The notes below the pieces were generated by a model that saw only the letters and a list, made by a program, of their open reading frames with translations, searched no databases and was not told the DNA's origin. Shown here piece after piece: positions 7,850 to 16,066 of a stretch of DNA of 64,000 nt. Each line of letters begins with the position of its first letter. Positions within the stretch are counted from its first letter, which is position 1. Position numbers and translations under genes: made by a program. This DNA is from Comamonas sp. BIGb0124 (GTDB lineage Bacteria; Pseudomonadota; Gammaproteobacteria; Burkholderiales; Burkholderiaceae_C): the NCBI RefSeq assembly GCF_003752175.1, contig NZ_RJVF01000009.1:124001-188000 (forward strand). Direction: 5' to 3'.

Positions 7850-10255
7850 TCAGAACTGGTACTTGGCGCTCAGCATCGCACCCCGCGGCGACCCGTATAC
7901 GCCACCGTAATTGCCGAGGCCGCTGTAGTAGCGTTTGTCGAGGACGTTCGCCACATTGAGCGACACCTGGAGTGTCCGATCCACCTGGTAGCGCGCCAGC
8001 AGGCTGTAGACGCTGTAGCTCCCCTGCTGGGCCTCGTCGACATAACCATACCGGCTCTGCCAGTTCATTCCCATGCCCAGGGTCAGGCGATGCCAGTCGC
8101 CCGGAAGCCTGTACGCGGTGAACAGTTTCACGCTGTTGCGGGGGATCTGCGTCACCGCACGCAGGCCATCGGCATCCTGGCTGGCGGTATACGTGTATCC
8201 GGCGCTCACATTCCAGCCCGGTGCGATCTGGCCGGTGATCTCGGCTTCGAAGCCCTTGGTCGAAATGCCCTGCAGGGCTTCATAGGCGCCCAGCGTGCTG
8301 CTGTAGGTGGCCAGGTTGTCCTGGCGGGTGCGAAACACCGCCAGGCCGAGGTCTAGCCGGTTCTGGGCCAGGCTCGCCTTGACACCGGCTTCCAGACTGT
8401 TGCCTCGCTCGGGAGCCAGGACGTTGTTGTCGGTGTCCCGGATCGATGCCGACTGCGGGTTGAAGATTCGGGTATAGCTGGCGTAGGCTGACCACTGCTT
8501 GTCGATGTCGTGAACGATCCCGGCGAACGGCACGAAGACGCCGTCTTCCTTGATCTTCGTGCTGCTCCGGATGCCTGCGACGGTGGTGGCGTCGGCCGTG
8601 CGTTTCCAGTCGGTCATCCGGGCACCCAGGATGAGGCGGGTCGGCTCGGCCAGATGCAGGCGTGTCGTCAGATAGGCACTGTTCTGGGTCTCCACGGACT
8701 TCGTGTCCCCGGCCTTCGTGAACGCCGGCCCGTCGGCTCGTCCATCCCATGTCGCGGGATTGCCGATCGCACCGTCGTAACCGGTCCAAGGTCCGACCCA
8801 GCCGCCGTAATCGGGCGTATCGCGGCTGGTTCGGGACAGCGTCACGCCGGCCACCAGCTCGTGCTGACGGCCTCCGAGGGTGAACGGCCCCTTGATCCGG
8901 GCATCCAGGCTGTTCTGTCTGTCGACGCTGGCCCAGCGCACGGGCCACAGTACACCGCCCAGGCCCGTCGATGGGTCCAGGCTGCCGGTCAGGAAGTACA
9001 GCGCGCTGTCGTACTGGTAGCGGCTGTGGCCGAGCTCTGCCCGCCCTTGCCAGCCGTCGCCGAAGTCATGTTCGGCATTGACGAAGAAATGGGTCAGCCG
9101 CGTATCGAAGAAACTCCAGTCGGGCGCGACATTGGTCGAGCGGGCAAAGCGGGTCGACGTTCCGTCGGCAAACCGCAGCGGAACGCCGGTTCGAAGCGGC
9201 GAATCGTTGTTCTCGGACTGGTGGCTGAAGCCTGCACCGAGCCGGGTATCCCGGTCGACGTCGACTTCGCCGATGCCGTAGATCAGGCCGGACTGCTTGG
9301 CGTAGCGATCCAGCCATGATTTCTGATCCTTGTAGTCCGCGACCAGCCGTCCCCGCACGTTGCCCGCCTCATTGAGCGGTCCCGAGACGTCGGCTCCCGC
9401 ACCGTAGCGCTGCCAGTTGCCCGCCTCGACAGTGATGCTGCTCTGGTTCTCGGCGGTGGGCCGTTTGCGGACCATGTTGATGCTGGCGGCCGGACTGCCC
9501 ACGCCGCTCATCAGGCCACTGGCGCCGCGCAGCACTTCGACGCGATCGAAGAGCGCCGTGCTCTGGACATAGTTGGATGCGCCGAACGCACTGGGGCTGC
9601 CGTCGACCAGGAAGTTGGAGACATTGAAGCCACGCGACCACAAGCCACTCAGGTCGGTTCCCATGCCCTGGCGAAAGGCGGTGATGCCGGTCGTCGCCTC
9701 GAGCGCATCCATCACGTTGTCCAGTTTCTGATCGTCCAGCCGCTGGCGAGTCAGGACGGTGAGCGACTGAGGTGTCTCCTTGTAGGTCAGCGCCAATGGC
9801 GTGGCGGTGGAACTCGAACCCATGGCTGCGTAGGAGCCCGTTCCTTCGGTCGTCGCGCCAGTGTCGGCCTGTGCCGTGACGCGCACCTCGGGCAGGGTCG
9901 CCGCCCCGTTCTTCGAGGCGCCGGCGGCCCTTTGCAACGACCAGCCGCCGCTCGGGGTGCGCACCACCCACAAATCGCTGCCGGCCAATGCGGCGCGGGC
10001 AGCCTGCTCGGGTGTATATCGCCCCTGGACCGGCGGAGCCTGCAGGTGACGGACCAGATCCGCATCGATCGAGATCGGCTGGCCGCTTTCGCGGGCGATG
10101 CGGGCAAGGCTGCTGCCCAGTTGAAGCGACGGAATATCGTACGAACGCCTGGTGTCCAGGGAGGCGTCCGCGGAGGGCTGCTGGGCCTGGATGGGCAGGG
10201 CGGTCATGACGAGCGCGGCCGCCATGATCGGCTTCAAGCTGTTGACGGGGTGCAT
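7850..10255 (-). CDS. TonB-dependent siderophore receptor with N-terminal signalling (STN) domain
   Basis: 801 residues. Signal peptide (1-24, cleaved near AQA-QQ), then a secretin/TonB short N-terminal signalling domain (~40-110), a TonB-box-like stretch (LPEVRVTA), a plug domain (~150-260) and a 22-strand barrel ending in the outer-membrane signature Phe (AKYQF). Receptors of this FpvA/FhuE type import ferric siderophores and pass a ligand signal through the STN domain to a FecR-like partner. That partner and an ECF sigma factor lie directly upstream on the same strand, forming a complete cell-surface signalling set. The exact siderophore is not predictable here. Confidence 0.93.
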   Translation of the reverse strand: MHPVNSLKPIMAAALVMTALPIQAQQPSADASLDTRRSYDIPSLQLGSSLARIARESGQPISIDADLVRHLQAPPVQGRYTPEQAARAALAGSDLWVVRTPSGGWSLQRAAGASKNGAATLPEVRVTAQADTGATTEGTGSYAAMGSSSTATPLALTYKETPQSLTVLTRQRLDDQKLDNVMDALEATTGITAFRQGMGTDLSGLWSRGFNVSNFLVDGSPSAFGASNYVQSTALFDRVEVLRGASGLMSGVGSPAASINMVRKRPTAENQSSITVEAGNWQRYGAGADVSGPLNEAGNVRGRLVADYKDQKSWLDRYAKQSGLIYGIGEVDVDRDTRLGAGFSHQSENNDSPLRTGVPLRFADGTSTRFARSTNVAPDWSFFDTRLTHFFVNAEHDFGDGWQGRAELGHSRYQYDSALYFLTGSLDPSTGLGGVLWPVRWASVDRQNSLDARIKGPFTLGGRQHELVAGVTLSRTSRDTPDYGGWVGPWTGYDGAIGNPATWDGRADGPAFTKAGDTKSVETQNSAYLTTRLHLAEPTRLILGARMTDWKRTADATTVAGIRSSTKIKEDGVFVPFAGIVHDIDKQWSAYASYTRIFNPQSASIRDTDNNVLAPERGNSLEAGVKASLAQNRLDLGLAVFRTRQDNLATYSSTLGAYEALQGISTKGFEAEITGQIAPGWNVSAGYTYTASQDADGLRAVTQIPRNSVKLFTAYRLPGDWHRLTLGMGMNWQSRYGYVDEAQQGSYSVYSLLARYQVDRTLQVSLNVANVLDKRYYSGLGNYGGVYGSPRGAMLSAKYQF

Positions 10256-10395
10256 GATGGCGTCTTTCTCATGTAAGCGTGTTGAAGAATGGCTTCATGA
10301 GGCTTGTGTATCGACGCAAGAAAAGTGACAGTCCCGGTCACAGAGAAGAGACGGAAGAGGCTGGCCGACGCCCTGCCGGCGAGTCGGCATCGGGG

Positions 10396-11400
10396 TCAGG
10401 ATTCGTCCCGCATCGCGATGCGGACCAGCCAGCCGCCGGTGTAGCGGCGGATCCGGAGCGGCAGAGTCTCGGCCATCAATTGCAATGTGCGATCGGGATC
10501 GTCGAGCGGATAGCTGCCGTAGACCCGGCATTCGGCAGCCCGCGGGCTGATGTGCCAATAGCCCCGGGTGTAGGGCTTCAATGCGGCCACCAGATCGGCC
10601 AGCGGCTGATCGTGCATTTCAGCCAGTCCGCCTTGCCATGCCGACGCGGCGTGCGCAGACCGGTCGATCGGCGTGACGCCTTGCCGCGTCATGCGTGCCA
10701 CCTGGCCTTCGTCCAGCGGGTGCGCAAGACCCTGCTCGGGCGACAGTTCGACACGGTGCAGCAGCATCGCCACCTCGGTGTGGTCGTCGCGCTGCCGGAC
10801 GGCAAAACGGGTGCCGAGTGCGCGGACCGTGCCTTGAGCGGTGCGGACGACGAATGGGGGTCTGTTCCTGCCGCCGGTGTTTGCCGGCGCCACGTCGGCC
10901 AGCAGAGCCCCTTCTCTGAGGACCACGAGTCGCAGCTCGGGCGTGAACAGGATGTCGATGGCGGAACGTGCATCCAGCTGAATCGTGCTGCCATCTGCCA
11001 ACGTCACCCACTGGCGTTCACCGGTTCCGGTCCGGTAGTCCGCGAACAACTGGGCGAGCGGCATGGCTCGATCGAGCATCAATCCGGCTGTGGCGGTACT
11101 CAGACCGCCCACGGCCAATGTGCCCTTGAGCATGCGCCGGCGGTTGCGCGACTGGATCTGCGCCTGCGCGACGGTGCTGGCCAGCGTGTCGGCAGAACCG
11201 CCGGCAGGCGTTTTCAGACCGCCAAGCCGGCTGTCGACACGGGCCGTGAGCCGATCCCATACCCTGGCGTGCGACGGATCGGCGACCAGCCATCGGTCGA
11301 AGTCGTGTAGCTGATCCGGCGTGGCCTCTCCGGAACGCAAGACGACCAGCCAGTCGATGGCGGCTTCGTGCAGCGGGGCGGGCGAGCCGGCGGTTTTCAT
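10396..11400 (-). CDS. FecR-like anti-sigma factor / sigma regulator
   Basis: 334 residues. The N-terminal FecR_N domain (~12-52, 'AIDWLVVLRSGEATPDQLHDF' in outline) binds the sigma factor. A single hydrophobic segment (~88-108, after the RNRRRML stretch) spans the inner membrane, and a periplasmic FecR domain (~115-210) with a C-terminal STN-like tail contacts the receptor. The gene overlaps the ECF sigma gene by 4 bases and precedes the receptor gene by 140 bases, the usual fecI-fecR-receptor order. Confidence 0.92.
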   Translation of the reverse strand: MKTAGSPAPLHEAAIDWLVVLRSGEATPDQLHDFDRWLVADPSHARVWDRLTARVDSRLGGLKTPAGGSADTLASTVAQAQIQSRNRRRMLKGTLAVGGLSTATAGLMLDRAMPLAQLFADYRTGTGERQWVTLADGSTIQLDARSAIDILFTPELRLVVLREGALLADVAPANTGGRNRPPFVVRTAQGTVRALGTRFAVRQRDDHTEVAMLLHRVELSPEQGLAHPLDEGQVARMTRQGVTPIDRSAHAASAWQGGLAEMHDQPLADLVAALKPYTRGYWHISPRAAECRVYGSYPLDDPDRTLQLMAETLPLRIRRYTGGWLVRIAMRDES

Positions 11401-11960
11401 GGCGACTGCAAATCGGCAATCCGCCGGAAACCCTGGGCCATGTATTGACGCACCATGCTCGGCGAGACGCCCAGCCGGACGGCGATTTCGGAGTAGGTCA
11501 GTCCGTCGATCTGGCTGTAAAAGAAGGCTTGCCTAGCCTTGGCGGACAAGCCTTCCAAGGCGCCGTAAACCTGTTCGAGGGCCTGCAGAAAGGTGTGACG
11601 CTCTTCCGGGGAAGGCGCCAGGTCTTCCGGCATGGCCGCCAAGGCGTCGAGATAGGCCTGCTCGAGGTCACGTCTGCGCCAGAACTGAAAAAGCTGCCGT
11701 TTGGCAATGGTGGTGAGAAATGCCCTGGGCTCGCGGATCTCTTCAAGTCCTGCACGCTTGGCCTGGATGGCTGCGGCTTGGGCAAAGGACTCCGCCGCGA
11801 GGTCTTCCGCCTCCGCGCGATTGCGCAGACGGTTGTGTATGCGCGTCAGCAGCCAGCCGTGATGGCTGCGGAACCAGCTATCGAGGACAGCCATTGCCGA
11901 ACAGGTCGAATCCACGGCGGTGGATGTATTCGGTCCGAGCGCTTCGGTGGCTTCAGGCAT
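11397..11960 (-). CDS. ECF sigma factor, FecI type
   Basis: 187 residues. Region 2 spans ~25-95 ('RNRAEAEDLAAESFAQ' is the region 2.2-like segment) and region 4 spans ~125-180, with a helix-turn-helix around LTYSEIAVRLGVSPSMVRQYM. It is expected to direct RNA polymerase to the downstream receptor gene when the receptor binds its ferric siderophore. It is translationally coupled to the FecR-like gene (4-base overlap). A Fur-box match sits 41-55 bases upstream of its start. Confidence 0.93.
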   Translation of the reverse strand: MPEATEALGPNTSTAVDSTCSAMAVLDSWFRSHHGWLLTRIHNRLRNRAEAEDLAAESFAQAAAIQAKRAGLEEIREPRAFLTTIAKRQLFQFWRRRDLEQAYLDALAAMPEDLAPSPEERHTFLQALEQVYGALEGLSAKARQAFFYSQIDGLTYSEIAVRLGVSPSMVRQYMAQGFRRIADLQSP

Positions 11961-12000
11961 GGGCAGGTTGCAGATAGGGGGTGTGCGATTGTATATGAAT

Positions 12001-12015
12001 TGACAACCATTCTCA
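12001..12015. promoter_or_regulatory. Candidate Fur box upstream of the ECF sigma gene
   Basis: TGACAACCATTCTCA (reverse complement TGAGAATGGTTGTCA) matches 11 of the 14 defined positions of the 7-1-7 Fur motif TGATAAT-N-ATTATCA. It lies 41-55 bases upstream of the sigma factor ATG, where iron-loaded Fur would block its promoter. Match seen directly; function inferred from the iron-uptake context. Confidence 0.6.
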
Positions 12016-12114
12016 TGTGAGGATGCGACGCGGCTGCCGGATCGGCCCGTACGTCAGTGAAGATCTTGTCTTGATCGGGTTATCCCCAGACAGCCGGGCC
12101 GCTTTTATGTCCTA

Positions 12115-12130
12115 ATATTTGATCAAATAT
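12115..12130. promoter_or_regulatory. 16-bp perfect palindrome, candidate operator
   Basis: ATATTTGATCAAATAT is a perfect 16-bp palindrome in an AT-rich patch 42 bases upstream of the Bug receptor gene, followed by a partial copy (ATCAAATA). The symmetry and placement suggest an operator for a dimeric regulator. The GntR gene at 16067 is the nearest candidate regulator on the same side, but its own upstream repeats have a different sequence. Confidence 0.45.
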
Positions 12131-12171
12131 CAAATAAACAGGCCTACCCCGTCCTCCCAAGGATCATCATC

Positions 12172-13152
12172 ATGAACATGCCCACCTTCGCCGCCGTTTC
12201 TTCCGTGTTCCTGGCCCTGGCTGCTGCGGTGATCCCCGTGGCCGCCCAAGCCGCCCCGTGGCCCGACAAGCCGGTGACGATGATCGTGCCGTATCCGCCC
12301 GGCGGCACGTCCGATTACGTCGGCCGCGTGCTGGCCGACAAGCTGGGGGCGGTGCTGGGCCAGCCGGTCATCGTCGACAACCGGCCCGGCGCGGGGGCCA
12401 TCGTGGGCACTTCGATCGCGGCGCGGGCGGCTGCGGACGGATACACCATCCTGCTGACGGCGCCGGAGTTCACGCTCAACCCGGCCGTGCGCGAGAAAGT
12501 GCCGTACGACGCGGGCAAGGATTTTTCGCCGGTCGCCCTGATTGCCAGCTACCCGCATGTGCTGGTGATCAATCCCCAGGTGCCGGCGCAGAACGTGCAG
12601 CAGCTGATCGCGCTGGCCAAGGCCAAGCCGGGCGAACTGAACTTTGCCTCGGGCGGCAGCGGCGGCAGCAACCACGCGTCCGGCGAGTTCTTCAAGCACA
12701 CCGCAGGCGTGCAGATCACGCATATCCCGTACAAGGGCAACGGCCCGGCCCTGACGGATCTGCTGACGAACCGCGTGCAGATGCTGTTCACGGGTTACGC
12801 GCCGGTGGAGATGCAGGTCAAGAGCGGCCAGTTGCGCGCCATCGGCGTGACGGGGCCGCGGCGCCTGGCCGCCTTGCCCGATGTGCCCACGATGGCCGAG
12901 AGCGGCCTGAACGGCTACGACTTCAGCACCTGGTACGGCGTGCTGGCACCCGCGAAAACGCCCCGGCCCGTCATCGACAAGCTCAATGAAAGCCTGCGCC
13001 AGGTGATGGCCGCACCCGAAGTGAAAGACAAGCTGGCCAGTCTGGGCGCGGACCTGACGGTGAGCTCGCCCCAGGCCTACGGCGCCATGCTGCAGGCCGA
13101 AGTGGCCCGCTGGGCCACCCTGGTGAAAGCCACCGGCATGAGCGCGGAGTGA
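12172..13152 (+). CDS. Bug/TctC-family tripartite tricarboxylate receptor (solute-binding protein)
   Basis: 326 residues with a signal peptide (1-27, cleaved at AQA-AP). The mature start PWPDKPVTMIVPYPPGGTSD is the classic Bug-family signature, and the ATDGYT-like turn appears as AADGYTILL. These periplasmic proteins bind organic acids; many work with distant TctAB membrane proteins or as sensors. No tctA/tctB genes are nearby, so it is an orphan receptor, as is common in Burkholderiales. Location at the head of an aldolase-dehydrogenase set suggests a hydroxy- or oxo-acid ligand (inference). Confidence 0.9.
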   Translation: MNMPTFAAVSSVFLALAAAVIPVAAQAAPWPDKPVTMIVPYPPGGTSDYVGRVLADKLGAVLGQPVIVDNRPGAGAIVGTSIAARAAADGYTILLTAPEFTLNPAVREKVPYDAGKDFSPVALIASYPHVLVINPQVPAQNVQQLIALAKAKPGELNFASGGSGGSNHASGEFFKHTAGVQITHIPYKGNGPALTDLLTNRVQMLFTGYAPVEMQVKSGQLRAIGVTGPRRLAALPDVPTMAESGLNGYDFSTWYGVLAPAKTPRPVIDKLNESLRQVMAAPEVKDKLASLGADLTVSSPQAYGAMLQAEVARWATLVKATGMSAE

Positions 13153-13268
13153 AGCCGTCCCGCGTCATGCAGGGCTCCGCGGTTTTTCCATGGGCCCGTT
13201 TCGGCCTCCCAGGCTCCCTGTCCCCCTCTCCGCAGTCCTGCGGTTTCGATTGAAAGAAAGAACACGCC

Positions 13269-14027
13269 ATGCGCGTCAACCAGACCCTCGAACGCCTGAA
13301 GGCTCAACAGTCCGCCTTCGGCACCATGTGCAACGCCGCCAGTCCGCTGGTGGTGGAAACGCTGGGCCACTCGGGTTACGACTTCGTGATCGTCGATCTC
13401 CAGCACGGTGAAAACAACCTGGAGAACGCCCAGGTGATGTTCCAGGCCCTGAGCAGCACGCCGGCCACTCCTTTCGTGCGGGTGGCTGCCGGGCTGCCGG
13501 TGTTCATCCAGCGCGCGCTGGACATGGGGGCCTACGGCGTGATCGTGCCGCTGGTCAACAACCGCCAGGATGCCGAGGCGGTGGTGGCGTCGGTGCGTTA
13601 TGCGCCCGAGGGCAATCGCAGTTGGGGACCGGCGCGCGGGCTGCTGTACGGCGGTGCCGACTATTTCCGCCATTCGGCGCAGACGCTGCTCACCTTCGTG
13701 ATGATCGAGTCGGCAGAAGGCCTGCGCAACGCGGACGAGATCCTGGCGGTGCCGGGTGTCGACGGCGTCTTCGTCGGGCCGATGGACCTGGGCATCTCGC
13801 TGGGCTATTCGCCCGATCTGCCGCAGTTGGCCGATGAGGTGGAGACCGCGATCGGCACCATCCAGCAGGCGGCGCAGAAAGCCGGAAAGTTCGCCGGCAT
13901 CCAGACCACCAGCACCGCAGAGGCCCAACGCCGCGTGACCCAGGGCTTTCGCCTGGTGAGCATCATGGCCGATACACGCATGATGCGCGCCACGGCCACG
14001 CAGACGCTGGCCGCATTGCGGGCATGA
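13269..14027 (+). CDS. HpcH/HpaI-family class II aldolase
   Basis: 252 residues. Family landmarks: His46 (LQHGENN), Arg71 (VRVAAG), and the metal ligands Glu147 (VMIESAEG) and Asp173 (GPMDLG), matching His45/Arg70/Glu149/Asp175 of E. coli HpaI. These metal- and pyruvate-dependent aldolases reversibly split 4-hydroxy-2-oxo acids into pyruvate and an aldehyde. The substrate is not set by sequence. The next gene is a 2-hydroxyacid dehydrogenase 7 bases downstream, pointing to a shared catabolic step. Confidence 0.9.
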   Translation: MRVNQTLERLKAQQSAFGTMCNAASPLVVETLGHSGYDFVIVDLQHGENNLENAQVMFQALSSTPATPFVRVAAGLPVFIQRALDMGAYGVIVPLVNNRQDAEAVVASVRYAPEGNRSWGPARGLLYGGADYFRHSAQTLLTFVMIESAEGLRNADEILAVPGVDGVFVGPMDLGISLGYSPDLPQLADEVETAIGTIQQAAQKAGKFAGIQTTSTAEAQRRVTQGFRLVSIMADTRMMRATATQTLAALRA

Positions 14028-14034
14028 GGCAGCG

Positions 14035-14991
14035 ATGAAACCCGATCTGCTCATGATGGGGCCCTTGCACGCGCCGACCCAGGCCCGGCTCGAAGCCCTT
14101 TACACCACGCACCGCTACGATCTGGCGGCCGACAAGCCGGCTTTCCTCGCACAGGCGGCAGCGGCCGGCCACACGGCGATGGCCACGCGAGGCGATTACC
14201 GCATCACCGACGAACTGTTGGCGCAATTGCCCGCCTTGCGGTTGATCGCATCGTTCGGCGTGGGCCACGACGGCATCGACACGCCGGCTGCGTCGCGGCG
14301 CGGCATCGTGGTCACGAACACGCCCGATGTGCTGTCGGAATGCGTGGCCGATGCCACCTGGGCACTCATCCTGTCGACCGTGCGCCGCACCGTGTGGCAA
14401 GACCGTTTTGTGCGCGAGGGCCGGTGGCCGCAGGGCCCGGCGCCGCTGACGGGCAAGGTCTGGGGTGAACGGCTCGGCATCGTCGGCCTCGGCCGCATCG
14501 GCAAGGCGATCGCCCGGCGCGCCGAAGGCTTTGGCATGTCGGTGGCCTACAGCGGCCGCCGCAGGCAGGCCGACGTGGCCTTCGACTATGTGCCCGACGT
14601 GACCGAGCTGGCCCATGCATCGACGGTGCTGGTCGTGGCCACGCCGGGCGGACCCGAAACCCGAGGGCTGATCGGTGCCGGTGTCATCCAGGCGCTCGGG
14701 CCCGAGGGTTACCTGATCAACATCTCGCGCGGCAGCACGGTCGACGAGGCCGGCCTGCTGGCGGCGCTGGGCAGCGGGCAGTTGGCCGGGGCCGGACTGG
14801 ATGTCTTTCAGGGCGAGCCGCACGTGAATCCGGCGTTCTTCGAACTGCCGAACGTGGTGCTGCAGCCGCACGCCGCCAGTGCGACGCACCACACGCGCCA
14901 GGCCATGGGGCAGTTGCTGCTGGACAACCTGGCGGCCTATGCCGAGGGGCGACCGGTGCTGACGCCGGTCGGTGCCGATCGGCCTGCCTAG
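14035..14991 (+). CDS. D-isomer-specific 2-hydroxyacid dehydrogenase (hydroxypyruvate/glyoxylate reductase-like)
   Basis: 318 residues. Rossmann motif GLGRIG at 151-156; catalytic triad Arg232 (ISRGS), Glu261 (GEPHV) and His279 (LQPHAAS). GAGG-type ribosome binding site at 14026-14029 overlaps the end of the aldolase gene, so the two are co-translated. It interconverts 2-oxo acids and D-2-hydroxy acids with NAD(P)H; the GhrB/hydroxypyruvate reductase subgroup is the best guess. Its last 4 bases overlap the end of the convergent unknown gene. Confidence 0.9.
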   Translation: MKPDLLMMGPLHAPTQARLEALYTTHRYDLAADKPAFLAQAAAAGHTAMATRGDYRITDELLAQLPALRLIASFGVGHDGIDTPAASRRGIVVTNTPDVLSECVADATWALILSTVRRTVWQDRFVREGRWPQGPAPLTGKVWGERLGIVGLGRIGKAIARRAEGFGMSVAYSGRRRQADVAFDYVPDVTELAHASTVLVVATPGGPETRGLIGAGVIQALGPEGYLINISRGSTVDEAGLLAALGSGQLAGAGLDVFQGEPHVNPAFFELPNVVLQPHAASATHHTRQAMGQLLLDNLAAYAEGRPVLTPVGADRPA

Positions 14992-15488
14992 AACTCGAAT
15001 TCGACGACCACGGTGCCGGTGATCAACCGGTTCGAATTGCCTTTCTTGTGGACCCAGAGCGCCTCTTTCAGCAGCGCTCTGAATTCGTCGAGGGAAAGGT
15101 TGTCCAGCAGGCCCTGGGGTTCGTCGGGGTAGTCCCATGCGGTATGCGGCAGGGCGATGGCGGTCTTCCCGTGACGAGGCGTGGCCTCGACCGAGAACAG
15201 GGTCTCCCAGCGGATGTAGAACGGGTCGTCGTCGAAATCGACCGAGTGGATGCCCGAGTGCATGTGCGCCTGGACCCGGATGCCGTCCATGTAGACGTGG
15301 GCGATGGTGTGGACGTTGCTGCCGGAGGCCGGTGGGCCGGACGGGCCCAGGTTCCAGAGATGGCACTTTCTCTCGCGGTCCACGGTCCAGATTCGCCGGA
15401 TGTCCAGGGGCAGTCCGAGGTCGGCCTCGAAGGGCAGGCCGTATGTTTCGATGTCGTGCCGGGTCGGGACTTCGTTGACAAAGGCCAT
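14988..15488 (-). CDS. Uncharacterised 166-residue protein
   Basis: I do not recognise this family. The start ATG at 15488 has a good ribosome binding site (GAGGAAG at 15493-15499). The protein is soluble, without signal peptide or membrane segment, acidic, and rich in His, Trp and Asp (for example HLWNLGPSG, HVYMDGIRVQAHMH, FDDDPFYIRWETLF). It ends with a beta-like stretch (ITGTVVVEFEF). The HxxH-like cluster near residues 70-80 might bind a metal. It is convergent with, and overlaps by 4 bases, the hydroxyacid dehydrogenase, so it shares no operon with it. Codon use and GC look native. Confidence 0.75.
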   Translation of the reverse strand: MAFVNEVPTRHDIETYGLPFEADLGLPLDIRRIWTVDRERKCHLWNLGPSGPPASGSNVHTIAHVYMDGIRVQAHMHSGIHSVDFDDDPFYIRWETLFSVEATPRHGKTAIALPHTAWDYPDEPQGLLDNLSLDEFRALLKEALWVHKKGNSNRLITGTVVVEFEF

Positions 15489-15898
15489 TTCATCTTCCTC
15501 ATGCAGTTTTCGGGGCGCTCTGTCTGGCTGGGCAAGTCAGTCCGTGCAGGGTCGAGGCTGCAACGCCAGCGCCGTATCGGCGGTGAGGAGCGTGTCCCTG
15601 AAGCAGACAGGGATGCTAGGCGCGAGGGTCGGCCAGATGGGCTGAGCGGGCTCCCGGTCTCGAGGCGATGCCTTGGGGTTTGGGTCCAGCGCTGCAGATC
15701 TGCATTCAATTTAGCCCATGGCACGACCTCCGGTGCGGCGTGAATGTCAGGGATTGTGTAGGCGTGTGGCGACTGTCACGCTCCGGGCCTGAATGCCTGC
15801 ACGTGCCTGGAGCACGGCTTCCCCAGCCTCTACGTCCCGCAGCTCGAGTCGGGGGCCGTGTCCGGGCGGGTTTTTGGATTGTCAAAAGGAGTTAATTT

Positions 15899-15925
15899 CT
15901 GTCTGGCCGAGTGATCGAAAGACAG
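15899..15925. promoter_or_regulatory. Inverted repeat, distal candidate operator for GntR regulator
   Basis: CTGTCT (15899-15904) and AGACAG (15920-15925) form 6-bp arms with a 15-bp spacer. They use the same half-site as the tighter palindrome at 16020-16034, about 120 bases downstream, as expected for paired operators of one regulator. Confidence 0.4.
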
Positions 15926-16019
15926 GTAAGTCAGGGGAGTGTTCAAACCTTTGGCTGTACTTGATCCAGTGAAAAATGCCGTCGAACAGATCCCGATTTC
16001 TGTAAAAATCTATGCACAT

Positions 16020-16034
16020 CTGTCTGCCAGACAG
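16020..16034. promoter_or_regulatory. Palindrome, candidate autoregulatory operator of GntR gene
   Basis: CTGTCTGCCAGACAG has perfect 7-bp arms around a single central base, ending 32 bases before the GntR start codon. This is a natural place for autoregulation by a FadR-type dimer. Sequence seen directly; binding is inferred. Confidence 0.5.
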
Positions 16035-16066
16035 GCCGGCCCCATCCTCATCCCACAGCCCCGACG

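Larger units (their letters stand above)
15489..16066. other. 578-bp intergenic region with no gene seen
   Basis: This gap separates the divergent unknown gene and the GntR gene. I find no convincing coding frame. The first ~400 bases are GC-rich and featureless; from about 15880 the composition turns AT-richer and carries two inverted repeats sharing the half-site CTGTCT/AGACAG, annotated separately. Confidence 0.6.
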
